A DNA stretch of 47,194 nt from assembly GCA_023301745.1 (NCBI GenBank), contig JALZVW010000021.1, positions 1-47,194 of the forward strand. The letters run 5' to 3'. Positions 36,884 to 46,050 of this stretch are shown here, piece by piece. Every line of letters begins with the position of its first letter. The first letter of the stretch is position 1. This DNA is from Arenicella sp. Its GTDB lineage: Bacteria; Pseudomonadota; Gammaproteobacteria; Arenicellales; Arenicellaceae. The notes beneath the pieces are model-generated. The model was not told the origin of the DNA. It was given only the letters and a program-made list of their open reading frames with translations, and made no database searches. A program made the position numbers and the translations under genes.

Positions 36884-39346
36884 ATGCAATATAACAACGA
36901 AAAGAAGAGTTATAAACTAAAAGCATCGACTAGAGCCATAACACGAGCCTTAGCGTTGCCACTTACCGGAGCCGCCTTTATTAGCCCAAGCTTCGCCCAG
37001 AACGACAGTTTAGAAGAGATTGTTGTTACCGCAACAAGACGTGCGGCCACGGTGCAAGATGTACCAATTAATATTTCAGCGATTGGCGCTCAACGCATCG
37101 AACAGCAAGGCTTTAACGAAATTGCCGATTTGTTAGCATTTGTACCAGGAATAAACACGGTTGACCAAGGGGGTCGTAACGGTAACAACCTTATTGTTCG
37201 AGGAATAAACGCCGAGCCATTAGGTCAAGGCAGCGGCAACGATATAGGCGGCACTGTTGCCACCTATATTGGAGAAGTGCCAATCGCTATCGATTTAAAA
37301 CTGAACGATCTACAACGAGTGGAAGTGCTATTAGGCCCTCAAGGCACTCTTTTTGGTGCTGGTACTTTGAGTGGCGCGATTCGTTATATACCAAACAAGC
37401 CTAACACCGAGGAAGCAACCTTTGAGGTTCGTGGCGATGCGTATTCTATCAGCGAAGGCAGCGGCGTAAGCACCGACCTTGGTTTCACCTTCAACCAACC
37501 GTTGTCTGACACGATAGCCATTCGGGGTTCATTTGACTCATCAGAAGACGAGGGCTTTATAGACTACCCGTTTGTTGTGCGTGAAATCGGCGTGTCAGAA
37601 CCCGATACTGACCGTAATGACGCCGCCGCAGCGGCCGCCAACTTTGACCCCGTTAGCGATGCCAACGGCCAAGAAGTAGATTCTGGCCGAGTTGCCGTGC
37701 GTTGGCAGCCCAGTGATGTATTTGATGCAACACTGACATACTATTTTCAAGACGAAGATAACGCAGGTCGCTCGGTGTCTGGCGAACGAGGCGGTTTTGA
37801 AACGCCTCGCTTTGCGTCCCCTAGCCGAGTGTTAGAGCCCAATGAAGAAGAAAACCGCTTAACCGCATTAGAAATTACCGCTGATTTAGGCTTTGCTGAG
37901 CTAACATCGGCAACCGGTATTGCGACCTATGAAGAAGTGGGGCAACGCGACCAAACGGATCTACTTATTAGCTTGGAATATTCATACGAGACGTTCCCTA
38001 CTTTTACCGCGTTTACGCGTGAAGAAGAAGAGCGTGATATTTTTAATCAAGAAATACGTTTAGTGTCAACAAGTGACGGCCCAATCAACTGGATCGTCGG
38101 CGCTTTTTACAACAAATTTGAAACGGTAAGTTCGTCATCTGAATTCACCCCTGGTTTTGCGCAATTCGCTGGCTTTGACCGTCCTGATGACTTAGAGTTT
38201 TTCTCAGCCGGTTCGAGCGAAACTGAAGAGTCAGCGGTCTTTGCTGAGATTGGCTACCAAATCAACGACAAATGGCAAGTCACCATCGGTGGCCGCTATT
38301 ATGACTTCGATATTCAAAGCCAAAGCACAGTCGACTTCCCTTTATTTGACCCCGATTTCGTTGCACAAAACTTAAATGTCATCGAAGACCGAGCCTTTGA
38401 CCCAACACTACGTCAAGAAGGCGATGGCACGCTCTTCAAGTTCAATACGTCTTATGATTTATCGGAAGATGTCACCCTATACGCAACCGTCAGCGAAGGC
38501 TTTCGTATTGGTGGCGGAAATGGCGGCGGCGCTTGCGCAGACTTTGACCCGAATGCCGATCAAGGTAATTGCAACTTAGCACCCGGGCAACAATTTGGCC
38601 CAGGCCCAAATGACTTTGCGCAATTCGACGAACGAGCATTTGGTCCCGATCAAACTCGAAATTTCGAGCTTGGGGCAAAGACCCAATGGGCTGATGGAAA
38701 AGTAACGCTCAACGGCGCTCTATTTTACGTTGAGTGGGAAGACCCTCAATTAGCATCGGCAACGGTGAACGCGTCAATTCCAATCACCATTAATGCCGAC
38801 GGCGCCGAGTCGACTGGCTTCGAGTTAAGTGGCGACTGGCTAGCCACCGACCAACTGCGACTTAGAGGTAGCCTGAGCTATACTAAAAGTGAACTATCGG
38901 CCGATGTACCATCACTTATCCGAACCATTACACCTCCAGGCTTTGGCTCTTCATTTGAAGACGGCCAAGATGGTGACCGATTACCGGGTTCGCCTGAAAC
39001 TCAATTTTCACTATTTGCTAGTTATAATTTGCCGTTAGCAAACGGCCGAGAATTACATTTAAACGGCAGCTACTCTTGGCAAGATGATGTTTTATCGCGA
39101 GCCGGCGGCCGAGGAAGCAGCTTAACATTAGACAGCTTCGGCGTAGCAAATGCCTCCGCGGTTTATGAGGCAGAGAAGTATTCAGTTACAGTTTATGCTG
39201 ATAACCTGTTCAATGAATTTGCTGAAACTGGGGTGCAGTCGACTCAACTGTCAAACCAAACGGTTAACGGTGCCAACGTACGTAGCTTCTTAACCAATGT
39301 TTTAACGCCACGTACCATTGGCGCTCGGTTTACTTACCGCTTCTAA
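36884..39346 (+). CDS. TonB-dependent outer-membrane receptor
   Basis: An 820-residue barrel protein. The signal peptide is cut after SFA at about 38; the TonB box region is LEEIVVTATRR just after. The plug domain (about 50-165) has DVPINISAI, LAFVPGINTV, NLIVRGI and LGPQGTLFGAGTLSGAIRY. The 22-strand barrel follows and ends in TIGARFTYRF with a terminal Phe, as outer-membrane insertion requires. The plug style is that of marine and sphingomonad receptors with undefined ligands; no siderophore gene is near, and no Fur box is visible. It is divergent from the TPR-sulfotransferase and has its own terminator. Confidence 0.93.
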   Translation: MQYNNEKKSYKLKASTRAITRALALPLTGAAFISPSFAQNDSLEEIVVTATRRAATVQDVPINISAIGAQRIEQQGFNEIADLLAFVPGINTVDQGGRNGNNLIVRGINAEPLGQGSGNDIGGTVATYIGEVPIAIDLKLNDLQRVEVLLGPQGTLFGAGTLSGAIRYIPNKPNTEEATFEVRGDAYSISEGSGVSTDLGFTFNQPLSDTIAIRGSFDSSEDEGFIDYPFVVREIGVSEPDTDRNDAAAAAANFDPVSDANGQEVDSGRVAVRWQPSDVFDATLTYYFQDEDNAGRSVSGERGGFETPRFASPSRVLEPNEEENRLTALEITADLGFAELTSATGIATYEEVGQRDQTDLLISLEYSYETFPTFTAFTREEEERDIFNQEIRLVSTSDGPINWIVGAFYNKFETVSSSSEFTPGFAQFAGFDRPDDLEFFSAGSSETEESAVFAEIGYQINDKWQVTIGGRYYDFDIQSQSTVDFPLFDPDFVAQNLNVIEDRAFDPTLRQEGDGTLFKFNTSYDLSEDVTLYATVSEGFRIGGGNGGGACADFDPNADQGNCNLAPGQQFGPGPNDFAQFDERAFGPDQTRNFELGAKTQWADGKVTLNGALFYVEWEDPQLASATVNASIPITINADGAESTGFELSGDWLATDQLRLRGSLSYTKSELSADVPSLIRTITPPGFGSSFEDGQDGDRLPGSPETQFSLFASYNLPLANGRELHLNGSYSWQDDVLSRAGGRGSSLTLDSFGVANASAVYEAEKYSVTVYADNLFNEFAETGVQSTQLSNQTVNGANVRSFLTNVLTPRTIGARFTYRF

Positions 39347-39370
39347 AAAAAGCGCGCAAGCAAATCAAAC

Positions 39371-39404
39371 AAAGGCGGCCGGTTAACTCAGGCCGCCTTT
39401 TTTA
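39371..39404. terminator. Bidirectional terminator between receptor and CDF transporter
   Basis: AAAGGCGGCC (39371-39380) pairs with GGCCGCCTTT (39391-39400) around a 10-base loop, with T6 on the plus side and TTTGTTTG on the minus side. It lies between two convergent genes and can serve both. Confidence 0.87.
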
Positions 39405-40349
39405 TCAACAATCGACATCAGAATTAAGTCGAGAAATTTCCACGGTTGAGTGCTGCATACCAAAGCGGTCATGCAAAATAGCTTTAATGGCATCTCTAAC
39501 TTGGCCCGCATCGGCGTCATTACCAATCTGTGCTTCTAAGGTCGCCATCGGCCGCTCCTGAGTGATCGACCAGGCATGAATATGCCGCACTTTCACTAAG
39601 TCTCTGACCTCTTGCTCGAGTAGCGTGGCCACCGTACGCCGATCAAATCCGTCCGGCGCGCCTTCAAGTAATATATGGCCGCTTTGTCGCACCACATACC
39701 AAGCCGATCGCAAGATAATCAAGGCAACAATAACCGACAAGATTGGGTCAATGAGCGTCCAGCCAGTGTAAATAATCACCACCGCGGCAATCAATGCCGC
39801 AATCGACCCAAGCAAATCACCAATGACATGCAGCACCGCGGCCTTAATATTCAAATTATCGCTTTCTCCCTTTGTGAGCACCCAAAAGGCAAGAAGATTA
39901 ACCACTAAGCCACCCAAGGCGACCCAAAGCATCAAGCTTCCGGCCACTTCGACAGGCTGTAGGATTCGCTCATACGCCTCATAGAAAATCCAGCCCGCAA
40001 TTAGAAACAGAGATAGCCCATTTACAAATGCGGCAAGTATCGAAAAACGGTCAAAACCATAAGTGCGCCGCCAACTCGCTGGGCGGCGGGCCAAGCGGAG
40101 CGCAAACCAAGCAAGGCTTAATGCGGCAAAGTCAGTCAACATATGACCCGCGTCGGCGATCAACGCAAGCGAGCCTGAGATAAGGCCGCCGAACACTTCA
40201 ACAAACATAAAGACACCGATTAACGTCGCCGCAATGGCTAACGCTTTCTCATTACCAGAACCGTGTCCGTGTCCGTGTCCGTGTCCGTGTCCGTGTCCGT
40301 GTCCGTGTCCGTGTCCGTGTCCGTGTCCGTGATGATCATGCGGCGGCAT
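39405..40349 (-). CDS. Cation diffusion facilitator with His-Gly repeat N-terminus
   Basis: A 314-residue metal/proton antiporter of the CDF family, which exports Zn, Co or similar divalent ions from the cytoplasm. Six membrane helices are seen between about 35 and 210. The metal site is formed by HMLTD in helix 2 and HVIGD in helix 5, the HxxxD pair usual for zinc. The C-terminal cytoplasmic domain (about 225-314) has HIHAWSI. The N-terminus is MPPHDH followed by 12 His-Gly pairs, coded by a perfect hexanucleotide repeat. Such tails bind metal and may sense or deliver it. The gene is monocistronic, between a terminator and the amidase gene. Confidence 0.94.
   Translation of the reverse strand: MPPHDHHGHGHGHGHGHGHGHGHGHGHGHGSGNEKALAIAATLIGVFMFVEVFGGLISGSLALIADAGHMLTDFAALSLAWFALRLARRPASWRRTYGFDRFSILAAFVNGLSLFLIAGWIFYEAYERILQPVEVAGSLMLWVALGGLVVNLLAFWVLTKGESDNLNIKAAVLHVIGDLLGSIAALIAAVVIIYTGWTLIDPILSVIVALIILRSAWYVVRQSGHILLEGAPDGFDRRTVATLLEQEVRDLVKVRHIHAWSITQERPMATLEAQIGNDADAGQVRDAIKAILHDRFGMQHSTVEISRLNSDVDC
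40261..40331 (-). repeat. Hexanucleotide microsatellite (ccgtgt)11
   Basis: Eleven perfect copies of ccgtgt and a partial twelfth. On the coding strand each unit is CAC-GGA (His-Gly). The unit is a multiple of three, so gain or loss of copies by slippage changes tail length without a frameshift. The absence of any synonymous change points to recent expansion. Confidence 0.97.
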
Positions 40350-40386
40350 TTGTGTATTACCTTTTATGTTTTTTCGCTAGCCGATA

Positions 40387-41823
40387 TCACAACTTGGTAA
40401 AACGGAAAATCAATTGAGCTAAGGTATGATCTTCAAACCGCTTACCAATAAATGACAGCCCTGTCGGCATGCCAGCGACGGTGCCGCCTGGAACAGTCAC
40501 ATGAGGGTGCCCGCCGACCGCTGGATAACCAGCCATACCTGGCCCGAAGAAGGAGTCTCCATTAATATGGTCTATTTTCCAGGCAGGGCCTCCGGTAATT
40601 CCAATTATAGCGTCTAAATTTTGTTCCTTAAAAACCTTATCCAAACCATTTTCGCGGGTCATAGTATGACCCTTGGCTTTTATATCTTTATATTCCTTTT
40701 CACTTAACTCTAGTGCCGCAGACGCATCAAAAATACTTTGGTCAAAGTGCTTCATTTCTTCAGCAGCATTGTCATTATTGAATGTGATTAACTTAGCCAA
40801 GGTCATCGTTTTCAACGCATTATTACGAGCTTTAAAATAGCCGTTCAAGTCTCGCTTAAACTCATATTGCAGAAGCTTGTAGTTGTCAGCCCAAAAACCT
40901 TCGGCTGGCGTAAGAGTAACGTCATCGACAATAATCGCACCGGCCAGCTTTAACTTATCTATAGCCGCCACTAATAATTTGTCTCGCCGAGGGTCGTAAC
41001 CTAATGTCGATGCCATTACGCCAATGCGTTTACCGTCTAGGGCGTCGCCGTCGCTTAAGGCTTGTAAGCCTTTGATCAAATTTTCGTAGTTTTGGGCCTC
41101 TGGGCTAATCATTGCTGACAAAACTAACGCGGCGTTCTCTATATTATTTGCCAAGGGCCCGGCGGTGTCTTGCGATGTTGCTAACGGCACAATTCCGTCG
41201 CCACTAATAATCCCGTGGGTCGGTTTAAAGCCAACAACCCCATTACTGGTTGCGGGGCAGATAATCGAGCCGTGGGTCTCGGTGCCAATGGCAACCTCAA
41301 CATAGCCTAATGCCACCGCAACACCAGAGCCAGAACTTGAACCACAAGGCGATCGACTAGGGTCGTTAGCATTAACCGTTTGGCCGCCAACCGCGCTCCA
41401 ACCTGAGCTTGATTTTTGTGAGCGAAAATTAGCCCACTCACTCAAATTTGCTTTACCTAAAATTACCGCACCCGCTTGTTTCAACTGAGCAACACTAGGC
41501 GAGTCTTTCTCGGGGTAATTTTCAAGCAAGGCTAAAGAGCCGGCTGTCGTTGGCAAGCCCTGCATGTCAATATTGTCTTTAATTAAAATCGGCATGCCCT
41601 TGAGCAGAGTCTCACCGCCTCGCGCATCAATCAACTCGGCATCCTTTTGAGCATTTGGGCTGATCGCGATGACCGCGTTATAAATGTCGTCTTTAGCGTC
41701 TATCAGCTTGAGGCTTTGCTGCACTTTTTCCACCGCCGACAACTCGGCCGCCTGCCCAACACTCGCGTAAGGTTGAGCTACAAAAAAGAGTAAACATGAA
41801 ACTAATTTGATTGCCGTTTTCAT
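40387..41823 (-). CDS. Exported amidase (amidase signature family)
   Basis: A 478-residue amidase signature hydrolase with a signal peptide (hydrophobic LVSCLLFFVAQPYA, cut probably near residue 25). The Ser-cisSer-Lys triad is visible: K82 in ILIKDN, S162 in GSSSGSG, and nucleophile S186 in GTETHGSII; the 24-residue spacing of the two serines matches FAAH. The family cleaves amides as different as aryl, fatty and peptide amides; the substrate is not predictable. Export is less common than cytoplasmic location. Its ATG overlaps the stop of the upstream amidohydrolase gene by one base (TAATG), so the two are translationally coupled and probably act in one pathway. Confidence 0.92.
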   Translation of the reverse strand: MKTAIKLVSCLLFFVAQPYASVGQAAELSAVEKVQQSLKLIDAKDDIYNAVIAISPNAQKDAELIDARGGETLLKGMPILIKDNIDMQGLPTTAGSLALLENYPEKDSPSVAQLKQAGAVILGKANLSEWANFRSQKSSSGWSAVGGQTVNANDPSRSPCGSSSGSGVAVALGYVEVAIGTETHGSIICPATSNGVVGFKPTHGIISGDGIVPLATSQDTAGPLANNIENAALVLSAMISPEAQNYENLIKGLQALSDGDALDGKRIGVMASTLGYDPRRDKLLVAAIDKLKLAGAIIVDDVTLTPAEGFWADNYKLLQYEFKRDLNGYFKARNNALKTMTLAKLITFNNDNAAEEMKHFDQSIFDASAALELSEKEYKDIKAKGHTMTRENGLDKVFKEQNLDAIIGITGGPAWKIDHINGDSFFGPGMAGYPAVGGHPHVTVPGGTVAGMPTGLSFIGKRFEDHTLAQLIFRFTKL

Positions 41824-43097
41824 TACTTCACCTGTCGATTAAATTTTATCACTTCGCCGCCTTTCATAACAAAATCGACGTTTTCTAATACACTGATATC
41901 GTCCAGCGGGTTGCCGCTAACCGCTATAATATCGGCGTAAGCGCCAACCTTAATAGAACCAAGGTCGCTTTCTTTGTTCAACAATGTTGCCGCATTAATA
42001 GAAGCCGCTTGTAACGCCTGTATAGGAGACATGCCAAACTGTACCATTCGAGACAGCTGCTTTAAATTATCACCATGTGGGTACACACCTGCATCGGTAC
42101 CCATCACCATATTAACTCCAGCGTTAACCGCCTTGCTGAAATTTTCTCGCTGTAGCGCACCCGTTTTACGTTCTTTAGCAAGACTCTCTTCTAAAATCCC
42201 GGCTTTCTCGCCTTCGCCCAAGATGAATTCAGTAACGTAAATATCCATAGAAAGGTAAGTACCTTTGTTCTTAGCTAATTTAATTCCGGCGTCATCAATA
42301 AAGCTGGCATGCTCAACCGAATCAACGCCTGCCTCAATCGCCGCATACACACCTTCTGTTCCGTGTGCATGCGCAGCCACAGTCACGCCTCGGCGATGCG
42401 CCTCTGACACCGCCATTTTCATCTCTTCTAGAGAGTACTGCTGAACACCGACTTTGGTGCCTTTAGACAACACGCCTCCGGTTGCGCACAACTTAATCAG
42501 GTCAGCACCATATTTGATATTGCGGCGTACTTTTTTCGCCACTTCCCATGGGCCATCGGCAACGCCATCACTACTTACCTGATAGTCAACTGGTAACAAA
42601 TTATTATCGCAATGGCCGCCGGTAATACCCAATGACGGACCTGAGACAAACATACGTGGGCCAACAATGTCGCCGGCATTTATGCTATCGCGCAAGGCCA
42701 CATCGATAAAACCACTCGCGCCGAGGTTTCGAACCGTAGTAACGCCCGCCATCAAGGTCAGTTGTGCGTGCTTAACCCCTCTTAAGGCGGCTCGAGTTTG
42801 CGAACTGGCTAAACGTTTGTAACCATGTTCGGTCGAGCTACTTGTTAAATGAGCATGCATATCAATCATGCCTGGTAACAAAGTCAAACCCCTTAGATCA
42901 ACAACATCACCAATGAGTTGGCGTGCATCACCGCTTTGAATATCAATTATGCGCCCATCTTCGACGGTCACGATTGGCTTAGAAAGCAAACGCCCTCGCT
43001 CAACATCAACCATGGCATCGGCGATGATGAACGTTTTCGCATTCACGCTCGCACTAACTACAAACAATAAAAATGCAACAAGCACTCTGTAACTCAT
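41823..43097 (-). CDS. Exported metal-dependent amidohydrolase (Xaa-Pro dipeptidase-like)
   Basis: A 424-residue amidohydrolase-superfamily protein with a signal peptide (cut after VNA at 20). Metal ligands are visible: H81 and H83 in IDMHAHL, a Lys in ADLIKLCATGG, then HAHGTEG, VEHASFID and the final Asp in MGTDAG. This layout fits the imidazolonepropionase-like/prolidase branch, whose exported members cleave dipeptides or N-acyl amino acids. GGAG lies before the ATG. It starts 155 bases after the gamma-glutamyltransferase gene and overlaps the amidase gene by one base. Confidence 0.92.
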   Translation of the reverse strand: MSYRVLVAFLLFVVSASVNAKTFIIADAMVDVERGRLLSKPIVTVEDGRIIDIQSGDARQLIGDVVDLRGLTLLPGMIDMHAHLTSSSTEHGYKRLASSQTRAALRGVKHAQLTLMAGVTTVRNLGASGFIDVALRDSINAGDIVGPRMFVSGPSLGITGGHCDNNLLPVDYQVSSDGVADGPWEVAKKVRRNIKYGADLIKLCATGGVLSKGTKVGVQQYSLEEMKMAVSEAHRRGVTVAAHAHGTEGVYAAIEAGVDSVEHASFIDDAGIKLAKNKGTYLSMDIYVTEFILGEGEKAGILEESLAKERKTGALQRENFSKAVNAGVNMVMGTDAGVYPHGDNLKQLSRMVQFGMSPIQALQAASINAATLLNKESDLGSIKVGAYADIIAVSGNPLDDISVLENVDFVMKGGEVIKFNRQVK

Positions 43098-43252
43098 CGT
43101 AACTCCTTAGATGTTATTAATAATGTAGCTTATCTTAACCGTTAACCATGAAAGATATGTCGGACCAACGCTTAGCCATAATGCGACGAATCAGAGACGA
43201 TATCATTTTTAATACGTAGTTTTACTTTCCAATTTGAGTAACTAAGTTAAGC

Positions 43253-44944
43253 TTACTCTATGACACCTGAAACGCCGATACCGCGGGGATCGGAAGCCGT
43301 ATTGGTTGCACCCGGTCGACTCTCAATTAGTTGTAAATCACCGAACTCAAAACCATGTGGCTCCACCCGATAGCCTCGATTCTCTAACTCTAGGGTAGCC
43401 TTACTATTTAATGGAATGCTAACACTGGTTGTGATCAAATCGGCGGGTAATAGCTGATGGTGAAAGCGACTTGCGCTAACCGATTCTGTGGCAGACATGC
43501 CATTGTCAATCACATTGATAATGCTTTGAAATACCGAGGTGAAAATGGTCGACCCACCTGGGGTACCAACCACCATTCGTATATCATCGCCGTCTAAAAG
43601 AATCGTCGGGCTCATCGATGACAGCATGCGCTTTGACGGTTGAATCTCATTGGCCACACCACCGACCACGCCATACGCATTAGCCACTCCCGGCTTAGTA
43701 CTGAAATCGTCCATTTCGTTATTGAGAATAAAACCAGCGCCTTCCACCACCACTCCGCTACCATAGCTCCAGTTAAGCGTATAAGTATTAGAGACAGCAT
43801 TGCCCCATTGGTCGACAATCGAGAAATGCGTGGTGCTAGGCGAATCTAACCCAGGCTTAGCGTGCTCTAATGTGCTTATAGAGTCGACCTTAACTTCTTT
43901 CGCTCGGCGCTGAATATAGGCATCGCTTACTAACTCTTTTATCGGCACGTCGAAAAAGTCGGGATCACCAAAATATTCAGCTCTATCGGCAAATACTCGT
44001 TTTTCCATTTCGGCGATCAAATGAATATATTGAGCTGAGTTTGGTTCAAGGCCTTCAAACTCACTTCCTAACAACTGCTTCATTTTCAGTAGCTGAATCA
44101 CCGCAAAACCGCCGGAACTTGGCGGCGGCGCGGTAACCACGGTATAACCGCGCCAATTAGCGATCAGCGGTTTACGCCAAACCACTTGATAACTCGCCAG
44201 ATCGTTAGCACTGATTAACCCTTTGTCTCGAGCAGACTGAGCGATGATGAGTGATGATGTTTCACCTTGATAGAAATCATTCGGCCCCTGCTTAGCGATG
44301 CGCCGCAATACAGCCGCTAAATCGGCTTGCTTGAATGTGCCACCGTCCGCCATCGAGCCAAAATGTTCAGCAAAATTAACCTTGCCATCAAACCATTCAA
44401 TGGTACTCGGTATTACTTTGGCTTTTTTAGGGTGCACCTCAAAGCCATTCTCGGCATAGCTAATTGCTGGAGCGAGTAAGCTCGCCCAGGATTTACTGCC
44501 AAATTTTTGGTGAGCCGCCCATAAGCCAGCAACGGTTCCGGGCACGCCTGCGGCTCGAATGCCGATCAAACTCGATTTTTCAACAACGTTTCCATCAGCA
44601 TCGAGATACATATCTCTACTTGCTGTAAGCGGGGCTTTTTCGCGGTAATCCAAAAAATGGTTCTGGCCATTCATGCGAGCAAGCATAAAACCACCGCCGC
44701 CAATATTTCCAGCCTCAGGAAACGTCACTGCCAATACAAATGACGCCGCAACAGCGGCATCAACAGCATTGCCGCCACTATTCAAAACAGCCTCTACCGT
44801 GGTTGCGGCGTATTTATCTGGCATCGCGTAGGCCGCCTTGGGACTGGTGCTTTCAGGCGCCGGATGACTCACACAGGAGCCCAGAAGTAGCGCGACTAGA
44901 GCAAGCACGAAGCTATTGATTGACAGAGTATTTCGAAAATTCAT
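43253..44944 (-). CDS. ggt: Gamma-glutamyltransferase, lipoprotein form
   Basis: GGT cleaves gamma-glutamyl bonds of glutathione and related compounds by hydrolysis or transfer, and cuts itself into two subunits at the nucleophile. Here that residue is T371 in PSTTHFSIVD; cleavage would give a light chain of about 193 residues. R101 (REKAP) is the expected substrate-binding Arg, and GGGGFM, NNEMDDFS and VGTPGGSTI are conserved. Unlike the E. coli periplasmic enzyme, the signal ends in L-G-S-C with Cys at 24, followed by V25, so the protein should be membrane-anchored. A long dyad lies just before the start codon and no normal ribosome site is seen. Confidence 0.94.
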   Translation of the reverse strand: MNFRNTLSINSFVLALVALLLGSCVSHPAPESTSPKAAYAMPDKYAATTVEAVLNSGGNAVDAAVAASFVLAVTFPEAGNIGGGGFMLARMNGQNHFLDYREKAPLTASRDMYLDADGNVVEKSSLIGIRAAGVPGTVAGLWAAHQKFGSKSWASLLAPAISYAENGFEVHPKKAKVIPSTIEWFDGKVNFAEHFGSMADGGTFKQADLAAVLRRIAKQGPNDFYQGETSSLIIAQSARDKGLISANDLASYQVVWRKPLIANWRGYTVVTAPPPSSGGFAVIQLLKMKQLLGSEFEGLEPNSAQYIHLIAEMEKRVFADRAEYFGDPDFFDVPIKELVSDAYIQRRAKEVKVDSISTLEHAKPGLDSPSTTHFSIVDQWGNAVSNTYTLNWSYGSGVVVEGAGFILNNEMDDFSTKPGVANAYGVVGGVANEIQPSKRMLSSMSPTILLDGDDIRMVVGTPGGSTIFTSVFQSIINVIDNGMSATESVSASRFHHQLLPADLITTSVSIPLNSKATLELENRGYRVEPHGFEFGDLQLIESRPGATNTASDPRGIGVSGVIE

Positions 44945-44949
44945 GGCGT

Positions 44950-44987
44950 ACTAGAGTTAAATGCTGGTTATGCCAACATACTCTAGT
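44950..44987. promoter_or_regulatory. Long dyad at the ggt translation start
   Basis: ACTAGAGT (44950-44957) and ACTCTAGT (44980-44987) are exact inverted 8-mers. Inside them ATGCTGG and CCAACAT form a second, imperfect pair around TTATG. On the ggt mRNA the hairpin would end five bases before the ATG, covering the ribosome-binding region. There is no T-run, so it is not an intrinsic terminator of the upstream gene. It may be an RNA switch or an operator. Confidence 0.5.
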
Positions 44988-45030
44988 TAATAGTTATCGT
45001 AAACCGCCTGAGTCAGCAAGCTTAGAACAG

Positions 45031-46050
45031 CTACTTTTCGAGCGGTAGATAGCCACCCAAATTATCAAAACTGGCAACTAATTCTCGTTGCTGACGGCCG
45101 AGCTCACCGTCATTAAACAAAGGAGCTTTAGATGCATCAACCTTATAACTCATATTTTCAAAACCTTTATCAAAACGTGAGTCAGTAACTTTAACGTTTC
45201 GAGTCTGAAATGAAAATCTCGCCAACTCAATTGGGTCGATACTATGACTAAATCGTTTGAACCCTTTAAACGCGACCGATTCATCTATGTAACGATCACT
45301 GCGGGCAATTAGTGACAAAACCAATTGATGCACAAAATCAGCTCGACTCGGATGCTCACAGGCAACCGTAATTGAACCGTTTTCTAGCTCAGGGAAGTGC
45401 GACGAGGTGCCGATAACACCAAGCTCATAAATGATTTTATCCCCTAAAACAGCTTGGTCATGAATTTCAAAAGTGCATCCAGCAAACGCGAGTCCCTTAA
45501 GTTGCTCATCAACATCGAGTGCCGGAGCCTTGCCCAACGTAGATTTATTGCCCGCCATCAACGGCAAATCTAAATGGCAATTAAAAGGAGTCGTAACACG
45601 ACTGCCTTGGTCGATGCGCACGGTAAGTAGCTCGCGCACTTCATGTTCTCGTACTTTCTTAATTGCTAATAACGAGGTTTGGACAATTTCGGAGGTTGGT
45701 GTTGTCGGCTCGATTAACCAACGCCGACCGTAGACCATTTTATCCATCTGCGCGATTTCAGCTGAAGCCGGATAATTCTCTTTACCAATCACACCAACAA
45801 TCAAATATAGGCATGAACCTTCTTGACCCGCAAATAGCTGGTACCCCTGGGGCACTGAAATATGGGCCAATACATTGCTAAGATTGTCTAGCTTTCGGTC
45901 AATATCTAAATACTGTTGAGGCACAGCCTCTTCACCATTCGATAAACGAATAGTCGGGGCAAACTCTAGAGGCGTCTCACCAAACTCATTTTGCCTGGCG
46001 TGCTTGGCATCTAACTGCTTGGAAATAAGATGTAAGATTGGAACACTCAT
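45031..46050 (-). CDS. Unrecognised protein with internal duplication
   Basis: A 339-residue protein that I do not recognise. It has no signal peptide or membrane segment. The two halves resemble each other: LYLIVGVIGKENYP at 81-94 matches IIYELGVIGTSSHFP at 206-220, and after each comes a helical stretch of the same style, EPTTPTSEIVQTSLLAIKK near 114-132 and EHPSRADFVHQLVLSLIAR at 232-250. This suggests a duplicated alpha/beta domain of about 120 residues. The C-terminal part ends with NLGGYLPLEK. It lies 86 bases before ggt on the same strand and 114 bases after the EamA gene. There is enough composition and codon regularity to consider it real, but no function can be given. Confidence 0.75.
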   Translation of the reverse strand: MSVPILHLISKQLDAKHARQNEFGETPLEFAPTIRLSNGEEAVPQQYLDIDRKLDNLSNVLAHISVPQGYQLFAGQEGSCLYLIVGVIGKENYPASAEIAQMDKMVYGRRWLIEPTTPTSEIVQTSLLAIKKVREHEVRELLTVRIDQGSRVTTPFNCHLDLPLMAGNKSTLGKAPALDVDEQLKGLAFAGCTFEIHDQAVLGDKIIYELGVIGTSSHFPELENGSITVACEHPSRADFVHQLVLSLIARSDRYIDESVAFKGFKRFSHSIDPIELARFSFQTRNVKVTDSRFDKGFENMSYKVDASKAPLFNDGELGRQQRELVASFDNLGGYLPLEK

